Assembly (NCBI GenBank): GCA_947184155.2
Contig: CAMXCT020000324.1
Coordinates: 629,501-693,500, forward strand
From: Cladocopium goreaui
Lineage: Eukaryota > Sar > Dinophyceae > Suessiales > Symbiodiniaceae
Direction: 5' to 3'
Length of the DNA: 64,000 nucleotides
The number at the start of each line of letters is the position of its first letter. Positions within the stretch are counted from its first letter, which is position 1. A program made the position numbers and the translations under genes. Positions 11,205-23,390 of the stretch are shown piece after piece. The notes beneath the pieces are model-generated. The model was not told the origin of the DNA and searched no databases. It saw nothing but the letters and a program-made list of their open reading frames with translations.

Positions 11205-11323
11205 TTGAGCGACGACTCTGACGAAGAGTCAGAGGAAATTGTCGTCTCTCCATACAAGGACCAATTTTGGGTGCAGACATGTCACGAAAGCTGGCTTCTG
11301 CCAGCTGAAGTCCCTGTTGCTTC
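11205..11323 (+). CDS. Candidate exon of an unidentified protein
   Basis: An acceptor (ccgcag) precedes a frame beginning LSDDSDEESEEIVVSPYKDQ and continuing FWVQTCHESWLLPAEVPVAS. It ends at a good donor (gtaagg at 11324). The acidic serine-rich start followed by a hydrophobic, Trp-containing stretch is coding-like and unlike the surrounding DNA. No partner exon was identified with confidence. A possible partner is the LCGARYTLPAQEETEKHEAL frame at about 11699-11772. Confidence 0.4.
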
Positions 11324-12171
11324 AGTAAGGTATTGGGGGGATGGAATCTCCAATCGCATGAAACTTCCCGCTTAACTTAGTCCCCATCCCCCCCTGGCTG
11401 GTTCACAAGCAGTTTGGCCGTGGCTCAATCCCCCCTGGGACACCTTCGGCATGTCGTCACCGGTAGCATCATTGTGTTTTCATGCCAAGCTCGCTGCCAA
11501 GCTAGCTTTCGTCGCTTACCCCGGGGCCTCAAGATGAGATTGCGGGGGAAATATGGGGAAATGAAGGATTGAAAAAAATGGGTGCTTTCCGAGACTGAAT
11601 TTATATAAGCAATATATATCAGCTTCGAATTTGAAGGTCAGACATGTGAATGAAGTTGCCAAGCGGTCTCCTGAAACGTTGCGTTTATCATGGGACATTA
11701 TGCGGAGCCCGGTACACGCTCCCCGCGCAGGAGGAGACTGAGAAGCATGAGGCTTTGGGCGAGGCCACAGGGAGAAAATGCAATGCCTATCAATGCCTTT
11801 AGTTGCAGGGAAGGCACCAAATGTTTCGGAGTTTGTCATGGCCATCAGAGGGTGCCTTTTCCTCCTTTAAACATGTCCGGCAGAACAAATGAAGCAGGGG
11901 CACTATGGGGCATGGATGCAGGACGATAGTGAGAAGGTGAATGAGAATGAGTCCACTGCAGCGGCCTTTCCATTTGGCCTTGTTGCTGTTTGTTGCTGTT
12001 TGGATGCGGTTCTTTATGGAGGGTCTCATCAGCTCCACTGGACACATCGATTGACATAGATGCACATAGTCTAACAAAGCGTGCCAGTGTAACTTTTTCT
12101 TCGACGGGCACGATCTAAGCAGGAAAGTGTGGAAAAACCGGGGGGAGCTGGGACAACCGGACAGGATCTGA

Positions 12172-12214
12172 CAGGACACCATTGGACACCATTGGACACC
12201 ATTGGACACTGGAC
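12172..12214. repeat. 11-bp tandem repeat (gacaccattgg)
   Basis: About four units of gacaccattgg, the last one truncated, lie in an otherwise unassigned 11.3-12.7 kb stretch. A second short array of tctatataaatcg (13 bp, about four units) lies at 12569-12619. Neither sits in a supported exon. Confidence 0.8.
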
Positions 12215-12701
12215 ACCCTGATACCCCAGGCACAACAGAGCGAAGGCCTGGCGCGTGAGTCGCCTGGGAAGTTGGATTCCTGGTGTATCCTGCAGCCATG
12301 TGTCGTTAGTCACCAGTTTTTCTTGTGTTGTGTTGGTTTGGCAAGTGATATGTGATTTTTCTTTTGGAAAAAAACTGTAACTTGTATGTAGTTGTTATAT
12401 GTTGTTATTATATAGTTAGTATTATGTCATGTTGTTTAATAGTTTACTTCATATGGAAGTACAGCACCTGTTTCCAGGGGAAAATGAGACAGCGGTCTAC
12501 ATTGAGTCTACATTCTAGATTTAATTGTCGTATGAATTGGTGTGTAAGCGAGTGGTAAAATCCTCTCAAATCGTCTATATAAATCGTCTATATAAATCGT
12601 CTATATAAATCTATATAATGTTTCTGCATGTTTGGCCGTAGCCAATCAAGACCCAAGACAGGGCCAGGACCACGGCTCAGCGAAACTCAGAGTGAAGCCC
12701 A

Positions 12702-14328
12702 ATGTTCCACGCCGCAGAATTTGAAGAGGAGATCCTCGAGTTTCAATTGGAAGAGCGGTTCACCTTCTTGGAATACCTACCAACTGGACCAGTGAAGACC
12801 ATCCAAAAGAGCACCAGCGCACCTGAACTTCTATGCTTTGAGGCGGCAACTTCAGAGATGCAGGTGTCAGATGCACAATTTGCTGATGAGGAGTGCAGCT
12901 CGGTCGCATCGTCATGCATCGCCTATACCCTGATTTTACTGGGAGTAATGTAATTTAAGTTTTTTTAAAAAAATTAATGGAGCATATGATTGAGACTTGA
13001 GAGGATCGAGAGGATCCAGGGGCAAATGTTGCCTAAGACACGAAAGGCAGTTAGTGGTGGCTAAATGTGACAAAGATCAAACAGGACCTGACTATGATGG
13101 CCATGATACATCGCGAAATCATGGGTACTACTACTGGCCGTGTTACAAGCAACGATCTGAATGTCTGTGGGGATTTGCGTGAGTGTGACAGACGCGTGTT
13201 TCTACAGCAAAGATCGGCAAAGGCACAACCACAATGACGCGTTTTACAATCATGCACATCCATCTCGACCTCTTCTCATTATCATCATCAGCATCATCAG
13301 AAGGACAATCATAGCATCACTCCTCCTCCTCCTCCTCCTCCTCCTCCTCCTTGCTGATGAGGGTATTAGGGCGCAGAAGCTGTCACTGTGTGGGGTCATT
13401 GTCCACGACTGATTTGGGCCCTTCTCCATGTAGCGTAGCCCGCCTTAAACAAAGAAGTCACGGGTTGCCATTTGAGGATCATCTCAACATATCTCAACCA
13501 ATATCACGAAGACTTTCCAAGGCAAGGAGTCCAGCGAATGTGTCATTGCGCGGCGGAGTTTGGCGACTTTGAGCACATGTAGCAGCTTGAACTTTAGCGG
13601 GGACTCCACCAACTCAGGGCTGTCTGAGTCAGGGCAGGTGGAGGATGGTGGAGGGCTGGAAGATGCTGAACTATTCTGAAAGATGTTAAAAGATGTTCAC
13701 AGATTTCTACATGAAAGAATCAGTTTCCAACAAGTTTCCACACACAACTCCGAGTTTTCCAAGAGTAAGTTGTAGCAGATCTTGTTGCGCAGGTGCTCAC
13801 AGACTTTGCCCTGCATGATCTCGACCTCCCGGATCAATGCAGTGGATCAGATCCAGAAGTTCCAGTGGGAAAATGGTCACTGGGAGCATGCCTTCATAGC
13901 CAAGGCCAATGTAAGCCTTGCGCTTGGTTTTGGCGCCCTGGGAGCTGCACCCGAGGTGAGGCATGTCACTTGGATTTGCTGATCATTTTTTACACATGAA
14001 TACGCATGGAATTTTATGGTTCAATTGGATTCAATTGCTCAATCCTGCAGTCAGGGAATGTACATGAATCTACTGTTATTTTACCAACATGTTCATGTAT
14101 TGCTCATGTGTTTCCATTCTTTCATGGGGATGGGCCTTCTACAATCCAAGAATCCAAGGTCAGCATTGTCACCTGTGTCCTCCGGGTGCCCTGCAGAAGA
14201 GGAAACGCCGGAATCGCGAGTTGGTGAAGGCGCTGCGGCAGGGCGTACCCAGCTGCCAGATGGATCCAGTGGATCCCTCAACCGTGGGATCCATGCCTCT
14301 ACCAGTGGTGTTCCTTGCGTGGCCATGA
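12702..14328 (+). CDS. CCCH/CHLCP zinc-finger family protein, diverged copy C (three exons)
   Basis: Exon 1 starts at an ATG (12702) followed within ten codons by the family motif (ILEFQLEERFTFLEYLP) and an STSAPEL patch. It ends at 12902 (donor gtcgca) or at 12863 (donor gtgtca); both are phase 0. Exon 2 is 13793-13964 and exon 3 is 14159-14328, with a firm GT-AG intron of 194 bp between them. The joined finger reads CKPC, AWFWRPGSCTRGEA, CQHCHLCP with C-x8-C-x5-C-x3-H spacing and is followed by KRKRRNRELVKALR. Unlike copies A and B, the finger has no intron between CKPC and WFW, and a long intron (about 0.9 kb, with a tcc microsatellite at 13317-13351) separates the N-terminal motif from the finger. 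The role is probably RNA binding, by family resemblance only. Confidence 0.72.
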
Positions 14329-15180
14329 CATCACTGGGGATCCAAACCTGCAACGATGAAATCCGGAATGACTGATGATATCTGATGATCAATATTGAGG
14401 AATATTGATCAACATTGCTTAGATCCTGAATTAATGGCTCCTCCATGCGTTTTAAAGCATGCTGGAGGCGTGCAGGCTAATCCACTTTGCACAGGAGTAG
14501 CTTTGCCTCCAATTAAGGGCTTCGCAGCACCGAATCAACAAATGCATTGCTTGTTTGGAGTGGTGACAAAGATATTACACGGAGCACCAGGGAGCTTTCA
14601 AGACTTTCCTTTCTGCATAGCGCGATGCTGCTCAACTGCATAGCCAGCACCAAGCTTTTGTTTGTACAGGTCTTCAAGCACAGCCAGGCCAGAAGCACGA
14701 CTTTTGCGCTGCGAAATTGTGCCAGGTGCCTGTGCTTCGCTTGAAAGACATATGCCCGAATCCACACAGAGTGAGAACTATGGATTCAAGGGCCAAAGTC
14801 CTTTCCTTTTTTTATTTTTCAAGCCAATCCAAAGGAATGCACCCTGCACTTTGGCAGCTTGGCACTCACAGGGCAGACCTTGTTGTAGAACACAAGGGGC
14901 ACCCAAGGCGAAACCGCATAGGAACACCTGCCAGAACAGGTTGGCTCCCGCTTGGAACCCAGCCCCGCTTTGGCAACGTTAGCTCGGAGTAGCAATGATG
15001 CCATTGCGCATTGTAAAGTGCCGGACCTGAAAGGCAGCGTGCTCATGGACAGCCATCCGTCCACTGGCAAAAAAGGGGTGTGGTGCCAGCGCTTCTGTTT
15101 GAGTTGCTGCTGTGACTGTTTCTAATTTTCTAGTTTTCGCAAGGGTCCCCGGGCATTTTATTTGTCCACCCACCTATCTA
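14329..15180. other. 3' flank with relic similarity to copies A and B
   Basis: 14627-14720 (gctcaactgca, acaggtcttcaagcaca, gaaattgtgcca) aligns with 4065-4165 downstream of the copy A gene at roughly 70% by eye. A cttggcactca near 14860 matches the cttggcgctca that ends the A/B unit. The ancestral unit that gave rise to copy C therefore included its 3' flank. No exon is proven. Confidence 0.5.
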
Positions 15181-15900
15181 CCTTGCTCGCTACCTACCCA
15201 CTTAGCTGGCTCTCTATTTAGTTTGTTTTTCTCTATCTATCTAATCTATTTTATAATCCAATCTATATAATCTAATCTTATCTCATTTCATTTATTTTAT
15301 CATATCTTGTCATATGATGTCCATTTTATCTATCTTATCAATCTTTTCTATCTGAACTTTCTGATTAATCTGATCAATGTCTATCTTATCAATCTTGTTT
15401 ATCTCATCTATTTGAACTATCTGATACATGATCTATCGTAGCTATCTTATCTATCTTATCAATCGTATCTATCTGATCAGATCTATCCCATCCATCTATT
15501 TGGTCTATCTGGTCTATCTGGTCTATCTGGCATCTATCTTATTTGCTATGGTATCAGTCTTATCAATCCTATCCACCTTATCTTTCTTATTTAAGGTATC
15601 GAAATCTATCTAGTCTATCTTAACAACCTAATCAATCTAATCATGTCTAATCAATCTAACCTAAACTAATCTGATATGATATAACCGAATCTAATCTAAT
15701 TCACATTCATCTAACCTAAAAATATCTAACCCCCTGCTATTCTAAGCTAATCTAAGCTAATCCTGACCTAACTGAACCCAGTCTAATCTAATCTAATTCT
15801 AATCTGTCTTAATCTGTCTTAACTCATATTATCTCGTCTTGTCTTGTCTTGTCTTGTCTTCTCTTCTCTTCTCTTCTCTTCTCTTCTCTTATCCTATCTA
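15181..15900. repeat. Pyrimidine/AT tandem repeats (tctatct, aatctaatct, tcttgtcttg)
   Basis: About 700 bp of drifting short repeats: ctatcttat near 15200-15560, ctaatctaa near 15630-15800, then a clean 5-bp array (tcttg, then tcttc) at 15836-15888. No gene is visible. Confidence 0.85.
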
Positions 15901-16935
15901 TGTATCTATCAATTTATCTATGTGTCGTGTTATGTCGTGTTTGTCTGTCTGCCTGTCTTTTTGTTTGCGTTTGAGTAGTATACGTTGATGTTTCTTCTTC
16001 CTTCTCAAGACTTGTTCATTTGGTCGTTCATTCATTGGTGCATGTTTTCACTTGTTCATTTTGCTTGTTCATATTTGAAGCGTATGCGCGTGCATAGGTT
16101 TCAAGTTTGGCAGGAATCAACCACTCAGGTCACTCAGGCTGTCAGGCCTTCAGTCCCATTGGTCACAGGTCTGACTCGTGATTGCAGTGGTGCCACAGTT
16201 TCCAGCGCATTGCCCAGCTGAGGTCGTTGGCCCCTCGTGCAGAGAAGGCACTGGACTCTGGTCCCAGATGGGTGAGACAGCAGCTATTCGGGTGCATGAT
16301 GGCATACTTTTGGATTCGTATTGTCATGTTTCATGTATTTTCTTTAATGCGGCATGCAAGACACCCCAAGACAATTGTTTCCTGGGCAACCTGTGAGTTG
16401 CACCTTTCCATGAATCAATTCACTGTTCAGGTGGTTTCTCGAATAGCTCGCCTGTGGCGGCAGCACATGGAAGATACGGAGCGACGTGGAAGGGAGACCC
16501 AGTGACAGAAGGCTAAAAGACCAGGAAGGCCAAAATGCCAGACAAACCAGAAAGAGAGAGAGAGAGAGTCATGGTAATTACAAAAAAAACATAAAAAGAA
16601 AAACTCAATTCTGATGTCAATTCATTAGAGATGTTTAAATCCTGTATGAATTATTCATTCACACCTGGAGTCATGTGTGCTGCACTTTTGACATTGCAAG
16701 GGCCCACGGTCAAAAGGAATTTCCGAAATGGTCTTGCTCCTCGGTTCGCAGACGCGGCTCAAAGAAGGCCGTCTTTTCAATCTCCTACAACCATGCACAA
16801 ACAGAAACAAAAGGCATGTAGCAAGTTGCAAGAGAGCAGGCAAAGCAAAGAGGGAAAGCGAGGCGCAGTCTCCTTGAACTTCAAAGCAGTTTTCGCCCGG
16901 GTTTTGCGTGGCACCCGGCCTCGCCCGGCCACCCC
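15901..16935. other. Upstream of F-box/kelch gene; one weak exon candidate
   Basis: A tract at 16429-16503 (VVSRIARLWRQHMEDTERRG) follows a cag and ends at a TGA, so it could be a terminal exon of a gene whose other exons I cannot find. A ga microsatellite lies at 16553-16569. The 16680-16935 stretch is G/C-rich and would suit a 5' untranslated region for the gene starting at 16936. Confidence 0.25.
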
Positions 16936-19900
16936 ATGATGATCACAGGCGCCAGTGGAGCACTGCCTCTAGAGATTCTGCAGCCAGTCTTGGAGTCTCT
17001 GGGATCTTCCTTGGCCAGTGCTATACCTTGCTGTCGCAGCATCGCCTCAGCAGCAGAACAAGGCTCGTCCAGTTCAGGATCAGAGTTGAATAGCAGGATT
17101 TTTCGACTATTACGCTGTGACTACAATGCATATTACATTATGTTATATTACAATATGTATATATATATATTTATTTGTTTATTTACAATGATAGTTAAAT
17201 TAACATTGTTTATTGACATGCGCCTCTAGATTTGAGAACCGTTGCAAATCCGAACAAGCAGACGGCGCTGCTGTGGGTGATCTGTGGGTGTCTGTGTTGT
17301 CAGGTGACGCTGCTGCTTTCAGACCGATGACGTTGTGCAAATCAACTCCAAGTCCTGGAGATGGCACTGACATCCAGCATGAGCTCCTCGAGATCCCAAG
17401 TCTCTGAGTGGAACAGCTAAATGTCAGTATAATTATACATAATATTGGCATATCTTGGCATAATAATGATTAATAATGCGTACTACAAAAAAAAGACTCA
17501 GTTCAGAATGCAAGCGTCGGGTCCTATGGAATCTATGGACGCTTTGAAGAGTTCCAACCTTTTTCAGAATGGTTTTGCAATTCCCCAGGCTCAGCCGCTG
17601 TGGAAACGTGGCCCGAATGCGACGACCAGACTTGAGCTGGAGAGAGATAGCCCAGGTGAGGTGTGCTGTTGATGTTCATCATTTTTACCTGGCTGGTACG
17701 ACATATGCATCATATGCTTAATTATGCTTATATAATGTGATAATAATTATTTATTTACATATATATATATATTTATTTATTTACATATATATATATGTAT
17801 GTATATAGTTCCGCATTCATTTCATGAGGCGATGGTCCATGGTGACCAGGGCGCTTGGAAGCCTGTGCCTTTGACGGGGGCAGTTCCATCGCATCGCCAG
17901 TCCCTGGCTCTGTGTGGTGCACCGGGACGGATCCCTGGCGCATCGTCAGGTCATGGGGTGCCGCATGGGTTTCCATCAATGGGGTTCTTGAATATAAATC
18001 AATGGTTATATAATGGGTTATAATGGGTTATATTGGGATCAATATCCCCATTAAAAGTGATTGAGTATATTGAGTGGTTGAAAGAGATGGTGTAATTGAA
18101 ACACCAAACAAGAGTGATCGAAGGTGAATGGTTGGGTGGCCACATGATTGGCTGAGTGAGCGAGTGATCCGCTGATTGAGCAAGTTGCCTGATGTCCGGG
18201 TCCCAGTATTGCATTGTAGGAAGCTGTGCCCACAAAGTCTTGAAGCAACATGAAGCAACTGTGGGATCAGGTAACATCAGGAATGCATAGCGTCAGGACT
18301 AACTTGAAATGTAAGAAGCACAGCATAGCACAGCTATGCGGCAGCTCTTCCAATTCTACAAGCACCATGAAGCACCCAAAGATCCTGTGCACGACTATCC
18401 CAGAGGCCGCAAACGCTGTCGCAGCCTTGAGGTTGGTTGGAAACATAGTTTTGTCCATATGCATTCTTTTGGTTCGTTATGTGAGGCGCACCATGGCGCA
18501 CCCTTGTGCCAATAATTAGAATCCGGTAGCTGGCACACGCTTTGTTTCTGCATGACAAAAACCCTTTAACTTCAAAAGCCAGCACGCAGCACGCTCATTG
18601 CTTCCCCAGCTTCTACATAAATAGCTGAGTGAAGCTGCTACAGCAGGTTTAGTTCACGTAAGCCGCTTTTGTTCGTATATATATATATATTGTTTCAGCG
18701 CAGCTTGGCTCAGAGTTGTTCCGATTTTTTTTGTGGAATAGTTTTGACCATTTTCCCAGACTTGCATTGGAGGGCTTCAATTTTGGGCCCACACAGTATT
18801 CAAGCCGCACAGTATTTCAGCCCAGTGATACTATGGGTTTGTCCAGTATAGCGGTATACCAATGGTAGAGCATGGTACAGCCCTATGTTGATTGTTTGTT
18901 TTGTCAATGAACATTGCCCATGAAATGAAACCCACGAAGGAGGATGTGTCTGACAGGATATCTTCAATCAGTTCCCTGGTGTCACATGATTTAACCTTAT
19001 TTTAGCTGGTCCATCCGAGGAGCGAGAAAGTGGTACTCTACGGCGGCAACACGTCCCGACGAGTGGCTGGCAATTGGCAGCTGGGCATTTTCAAAGATAC
19101 TCACAACGTTGAAGTGTTTGATGGAACTAGCATGGATAGGTTGACCGTGCTTGATCGGATCAAGCACACACACACATATATATATATATATAATATCCTG
19201 GTTGCAATTTCCTCTACAGAATCGAGGGGGCTGACACCCCCAAAACCTTCGATTCTGTAGAGCCAGCCTGCACCCCTACTTTGCTGCAAAATCAAGGACC
19301 ATGGGCTGGTAAACACCCAAAAATCACCCATTTTGGGCTGCACCCCTGTCCGGTCCTGATTCTGTAGTGGGGTCCCATGAAGGGTTTTCAAAATCTTATG
19401 CTTTGGGAAGGAGATTGATTTTGTAGAAAAAGGCTGGTGACCTCCTAAGGCCTTTGATTTTGTAGCAAAAGCATGCTCCTGGGTGTCATATCTTCAGATC
19501 TTGATTCTGTAGTGGTGAGAGATGGTGAGAGGGAAGGACCTTGATTCTGTAAAGGCTAGTTCCCCTGAAACCCCTGTTGCCCAACATGTATGGGTTTTTG
19601 ATTTTGTAGAGGGAGGTTAGATGTGAAAAATGCCGGTTGGTCTTCAATACCAGGGGTAGCCTTTGCAGTAGGAAAGGTTTATGTGGCAGGCTACCGTGGC
19701 CTTTACAAAATCATACACCAAGGTGTCACCCTCTACAAAATCAAACTCCAAGGGGGAACCAAAGATTGGCCTCTACAAAATCAAGGTTCTATTTTATGAG
19801 CTCCAGGGTCCTGGGTTTCTGGAATTTTGACGATGCCCCCGGCATTCCTGAGATTTTTGCTCTAAGAATCTTTAAGGGCCTACTTATCATGAGAAAACCC

Positions 19901-20523
19901 TCAAAAGTTTTTATATACTGTAGGATTTCAGAAGGATTTTTGCTTGAGATCTTAGAGCCTGATTTTGTAGAGCAGATGTAGGGGGCCCACTTGTGAAAAG
20001 GTGAGACTTTGATTTTGTAGAGCGACCTATCTGAAGAAAACCTAGCCAGTTTGATTTTGTAGAGAACATATGAGAAAAAGGTGGCAAAATCAAAAAGCAG
20101 GCACTTGGGAGGGGCTTGTAGCTACAAAATGAAAGGCAGGCACTTGGGACTTTGGATGGGGCTTGTAAAACTTGTAACACATTCATACTACAAAATCAAA
20201 GACCAACAAAAAATATCTACAGAATCGACTCCAAAAAACATATCTACAGAACCAACCTGGACGTTTGAGCTCAAAAAGTGATGATTTTTGATGCCTTCAA
20301 ATGTGAGGTTCTTGATTTTGTAGCACGTATGAATCTGCCTTGTCAGAATTTTCTACTGTGGAAGGTTCTTGATTTTGTCGAATGAACGATCCTACTCTGG
20401 AGAGCAGAGATTGATTTAGTAATGAATTTTTAGGTACCTGACCTTGGTTGGGGGTCTCTACAGAATCGAGGGATCCAGCACCCCCCTATTTGCAAGGGGG
20501 ATCACATATATATATATATACAC

Positions 20524-20554
<31 letters not shown>

Positions 20555-20581
20555 GTTATACATATATATATATGTATATAC

Positions 20582-20616
<35 letters not shown>

Positions 20617-23390
20617 TGCATATATATATATATTCACAGTTATACATATATATATAGTTACATATATATATATATATACATCATATCTTTTTTTTGCGAT
20701 GTTTCCCCATGGTCAGGCAGCCATCCCGAGCTCTTTGTATTGCTGACTTGCCTTCAGCAAGTGGTGCTGCCCCTTGGTGAGCGCATTCCTTTCACAGAAA
20801 GCATTCCGAGAACATAATGAACAGGCACAGCGAGAAGGAGAGATGGGACAGAAGGTGCAAAAATGAGACAATCAGCAGCAGATCTCAGTGTTTTCCCTCA
20901 CATGGAGGGGCGTCTTGTGACCTACGAGGGCACATGAGGGCCAGATGAGTGTTGGTGTAGACTATATACCTAGCCAGAACATGCCGGAACCATCCGGAAC
21001 CATTTTCTGCTCACACTCATCACGTAGAAATAGGCCCACATGGGCCACATGGGTCAAGGTTAACTTCACCTCATTGGACAACATCAATGGGCAGCCATGG
21101 CCAAGCGCAAGATGGGGAGCAACATTGACACAGACAACTGCTGGAGCATTGCTTTGGGGCGGGTGGAGCCGTGCCTATCCTGCAAAGTGACAGTGGGTAG
21201 CAGGTGACCGAGGTGTGGACTGGGATGTTGTCAACGGATGTCAACGGATGTCAACGGATGTCAACGGGAGTTGGGTCACGAGGTTCGGATTGCAAAGCTT
21301 GCAGCTGGAAGAAACGCCCATTTTGCCAGTATCCATCCGCGTCCATGTTCGCATCCCTGATTTTGTACATTTTGTGCTTTTGGTCTGGGGCCTGGATTCG
21401 GACACATCCTTTGTCCCTAGCATCCAAGCCTGCCAAGGAGAAAACAATGCAAATGCCTGGATACTGCAGTTTCGCGAGTCATGCCCTGACTGGAAGCAGT
21501 TGCCTGTGGTGGAGGGTCCATCGCCCACAGCATTTCATACCGCAACAGGCTGGATGCCAAAGCCCTCGTTGAAACCGACCTAATTTGCCCCACAAATGCG
21601 GGGCAGGGCAGGGCAGGGCTCCTTAATCGAGCCTTTGCCATATCTCGAGGAGTCAACTAGTATAGAGAGAGAGAACGAGAGAATCAAGGAGCAATTCTTC
21701 AATGAGGCCAGGAAAAGAGGGAGCTTTTTCGGGTGTTTTAGGTGGCAGACATATGCCTAATGAAGCGGCATGATCCTGAGAGATTCTGAGAGCCAACCCG
21801 GTCGAGTCCCAGTCTAGAAGCGTGTGCTAAAAAAACCGTTCAGTCATTGAAAACAGCAAACGAAGTGCCGCAATTTTGATCAATTTTGGCCCTGCAGGCT
21901 TGCCTGATGGAAAGCGTGTGGCTGTCGTGGGCGGGCTTGGAGATGGCAGTTCACATGATGGAGTGTCTTGAGTCTTGAGCGATCACAAAGGGAGAAAATG
22001 TGGGTAGATGATGGTAAATGTAAACTTTCAATGATTCCTGTAATGCTCTTCCAGCACTGATAAGCAGTGATTTTTTCTTGGCCATGACGTTCACTCACGT
22101 ACTTGTATCTAACGTTTGGAGTAGTATAGACGGGTTTGCACGGCACAAAGGTACCGACTCCTTGGACAAAGCTCTTCCTTGTTGTATGGTTCTAGCACGA
22201 TAGGCGTCCCACTGGTGGCCCCGCAAAATGTTGCTTCACTAACAGCGGTTTTCTTGCATTGTCCCAACCAAGAGATATCTCAGTCGGCAGACAGTAGGAA
22301 TATATGTGCATATATATATATATACATATAGATAGATTAGATTAGATTAGATTAGATTAGATTATATAGATTGGATCAGATCAGATCAGATTAGATTAGA
22401 TTAGATTATTTAGATTAGATTATATTATATTAGATTAGATATGATTAGATATGATTAGATTAGATTAGATTAGATTAGATAGGTAGATAGATAGAATGAA
22501 TATGTATGAAGGTGATTGAATATGTGCACCCACAGGTGTCGTGGTCCAAGACTGGGATGCCTTGAGGTTTGGGCCTTTCAGTCTGACACCGGAGGATGGC
22601 AGAAGCTCTGCGAGGGCGGTCCTGCACCAGCAGGTCACGTCGCTGCGGTGGATCACGACTCCCAGCGCTTGCTGCTTTGCTTCAGCGTCAACCGATCTCC
22701 GCCAGGAACCTAGGGACGTCCACAGACCATTTGGACCATTTTTGGACATGGTGACATGACAAAAGAAATATCATGAATCATCAGATGGTTGATCCAGCTA
22801 CTGTCACACATTGTCACACTGCTTTGCTGGTGAAACTGCGTGCTTAGCTCAAAGCTGGCAAACATGATGGCCTGCCGCCAAGGGACTCGCTGAATGGGGA
22901 TAGCTTCCTTGAGACCATGAATGTTCTGGACTTGCGCACGGGCCGATGGGACAACCCATGGAAGGATAGGGAGCAAGTTTGCAAGCCTGGCGCCCGTCGG
23001 AATCCAGCAGGTGTGACTCTTGGCCGTCACTTCATCATCTCCGGTGGTTACAGTGAAGAACAGTTTGCCACCCTCGGCGACACGTGGGCCTTTGACATGA
23101 GAAGGGGTACCTTGCCTTCTACTAGGCCAAATGTTTGTGGTTTTATGATGTATCAGTTTCACATAGTTTCATGCTTTTTTTTGATCTTCCAAGTTCTTTG
23201 CAACATTTTGGCACCATTCTCATTCGTTTCCGATTTTTTGTGCTGCACATCGCCTGAGGCACCTGGAAACTGATCGACTACAAAGGTGCACCACAAGTAG
23301 AAGGCCACAAAGCCATTGCCAGTGGTTTGGACATCTTCACCTTCGGTGGGCACAAGTTGCTGGGGAGGTTCGAGGGACAAGACGTGGCAG
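16936..23390 (+). CDS. F-box-like and kelch-repeat protein, about a dozen exons
   Basis: The first exon (from ATG 16936) has an F-box-like helix pattern, [16 protein letters not shown] then [14 protein letters not shown]. Exons that follow by content are 17230-17407, about 17550-17660, 17815-17970, 18338-18430 ([15 protein letters not shown]), 19006-19139 (KVVLYGG then NVEVFDG), 21058-21188 ([19 protein letters not shown]), 21430-21560 ([20 protein letters not shown]), 21898-21960 ([14 protein letters not shown]), 22539-22711 ([14 protein letters not shown]), 22860-23105 ([21 protein letters not shown]) and 23252-23350 ([18 protein letters not shown]). The recurring GG doublets, the W spaced after them and the P-x-x-R/GH motifs are kelch beta-propeller blades. 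F-box-kelch proteins usually select substrates for SCF ubiquitin ligases. Most borders are approximate; 19006-19139 is firm. Confidence 0.6.
19212..20472. repeat. Dispersed two-orientation TTGATTTTGTAGAG motif block
   Basis: About two dozen copies of ttgattttgtagag or its complement ctctacaaaatcaa (with ttgattctgtag variants) are spaced irregularly at 20-180 bp. Forward examples lie at 19453, 19541, 19597, 20008, 20050 and 20311; reverse examples at 19701, 19731, 19771, 20187 and 20215. The block begins and ends with the same ctctacagaatcgaggg followed by a CACCCCC tract. The text between motifs is not repeated. It sits in the kelch intron that starts at 19140. Confidence 0.85.
20502..20684. 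repeat. (AT)n/(catata)n microsatellite
   Basis: Alternating catatatata blocks, directly after the TTGATTTTGTAG block and in the same intron. The open frames (Tyr/Ile repeats) are artefacts. Confidence 0.95.
21228..21270. repeat. 11-bp tandem repeat (gtcaacggat)
   Basis: Four units of tgtcaacggatg type lie between two kelch exons, thus probably within an intron. Confidence 0.8.
22310..22495. repeat. gatta/agatt tandem repeat in kelch intron
   Basis: Tandem gatta, gatca and gatat 5-bp units run just upstream of the exon at 22539. No coding signal. Confidence 0.9.

Noticed and set aside
19212-20472. Short repeats with unique intervening DNA resembling CRISPR
   Set aside because: Repeats occur in both orientations with spacers of very unequal length, and there are no cas genes.
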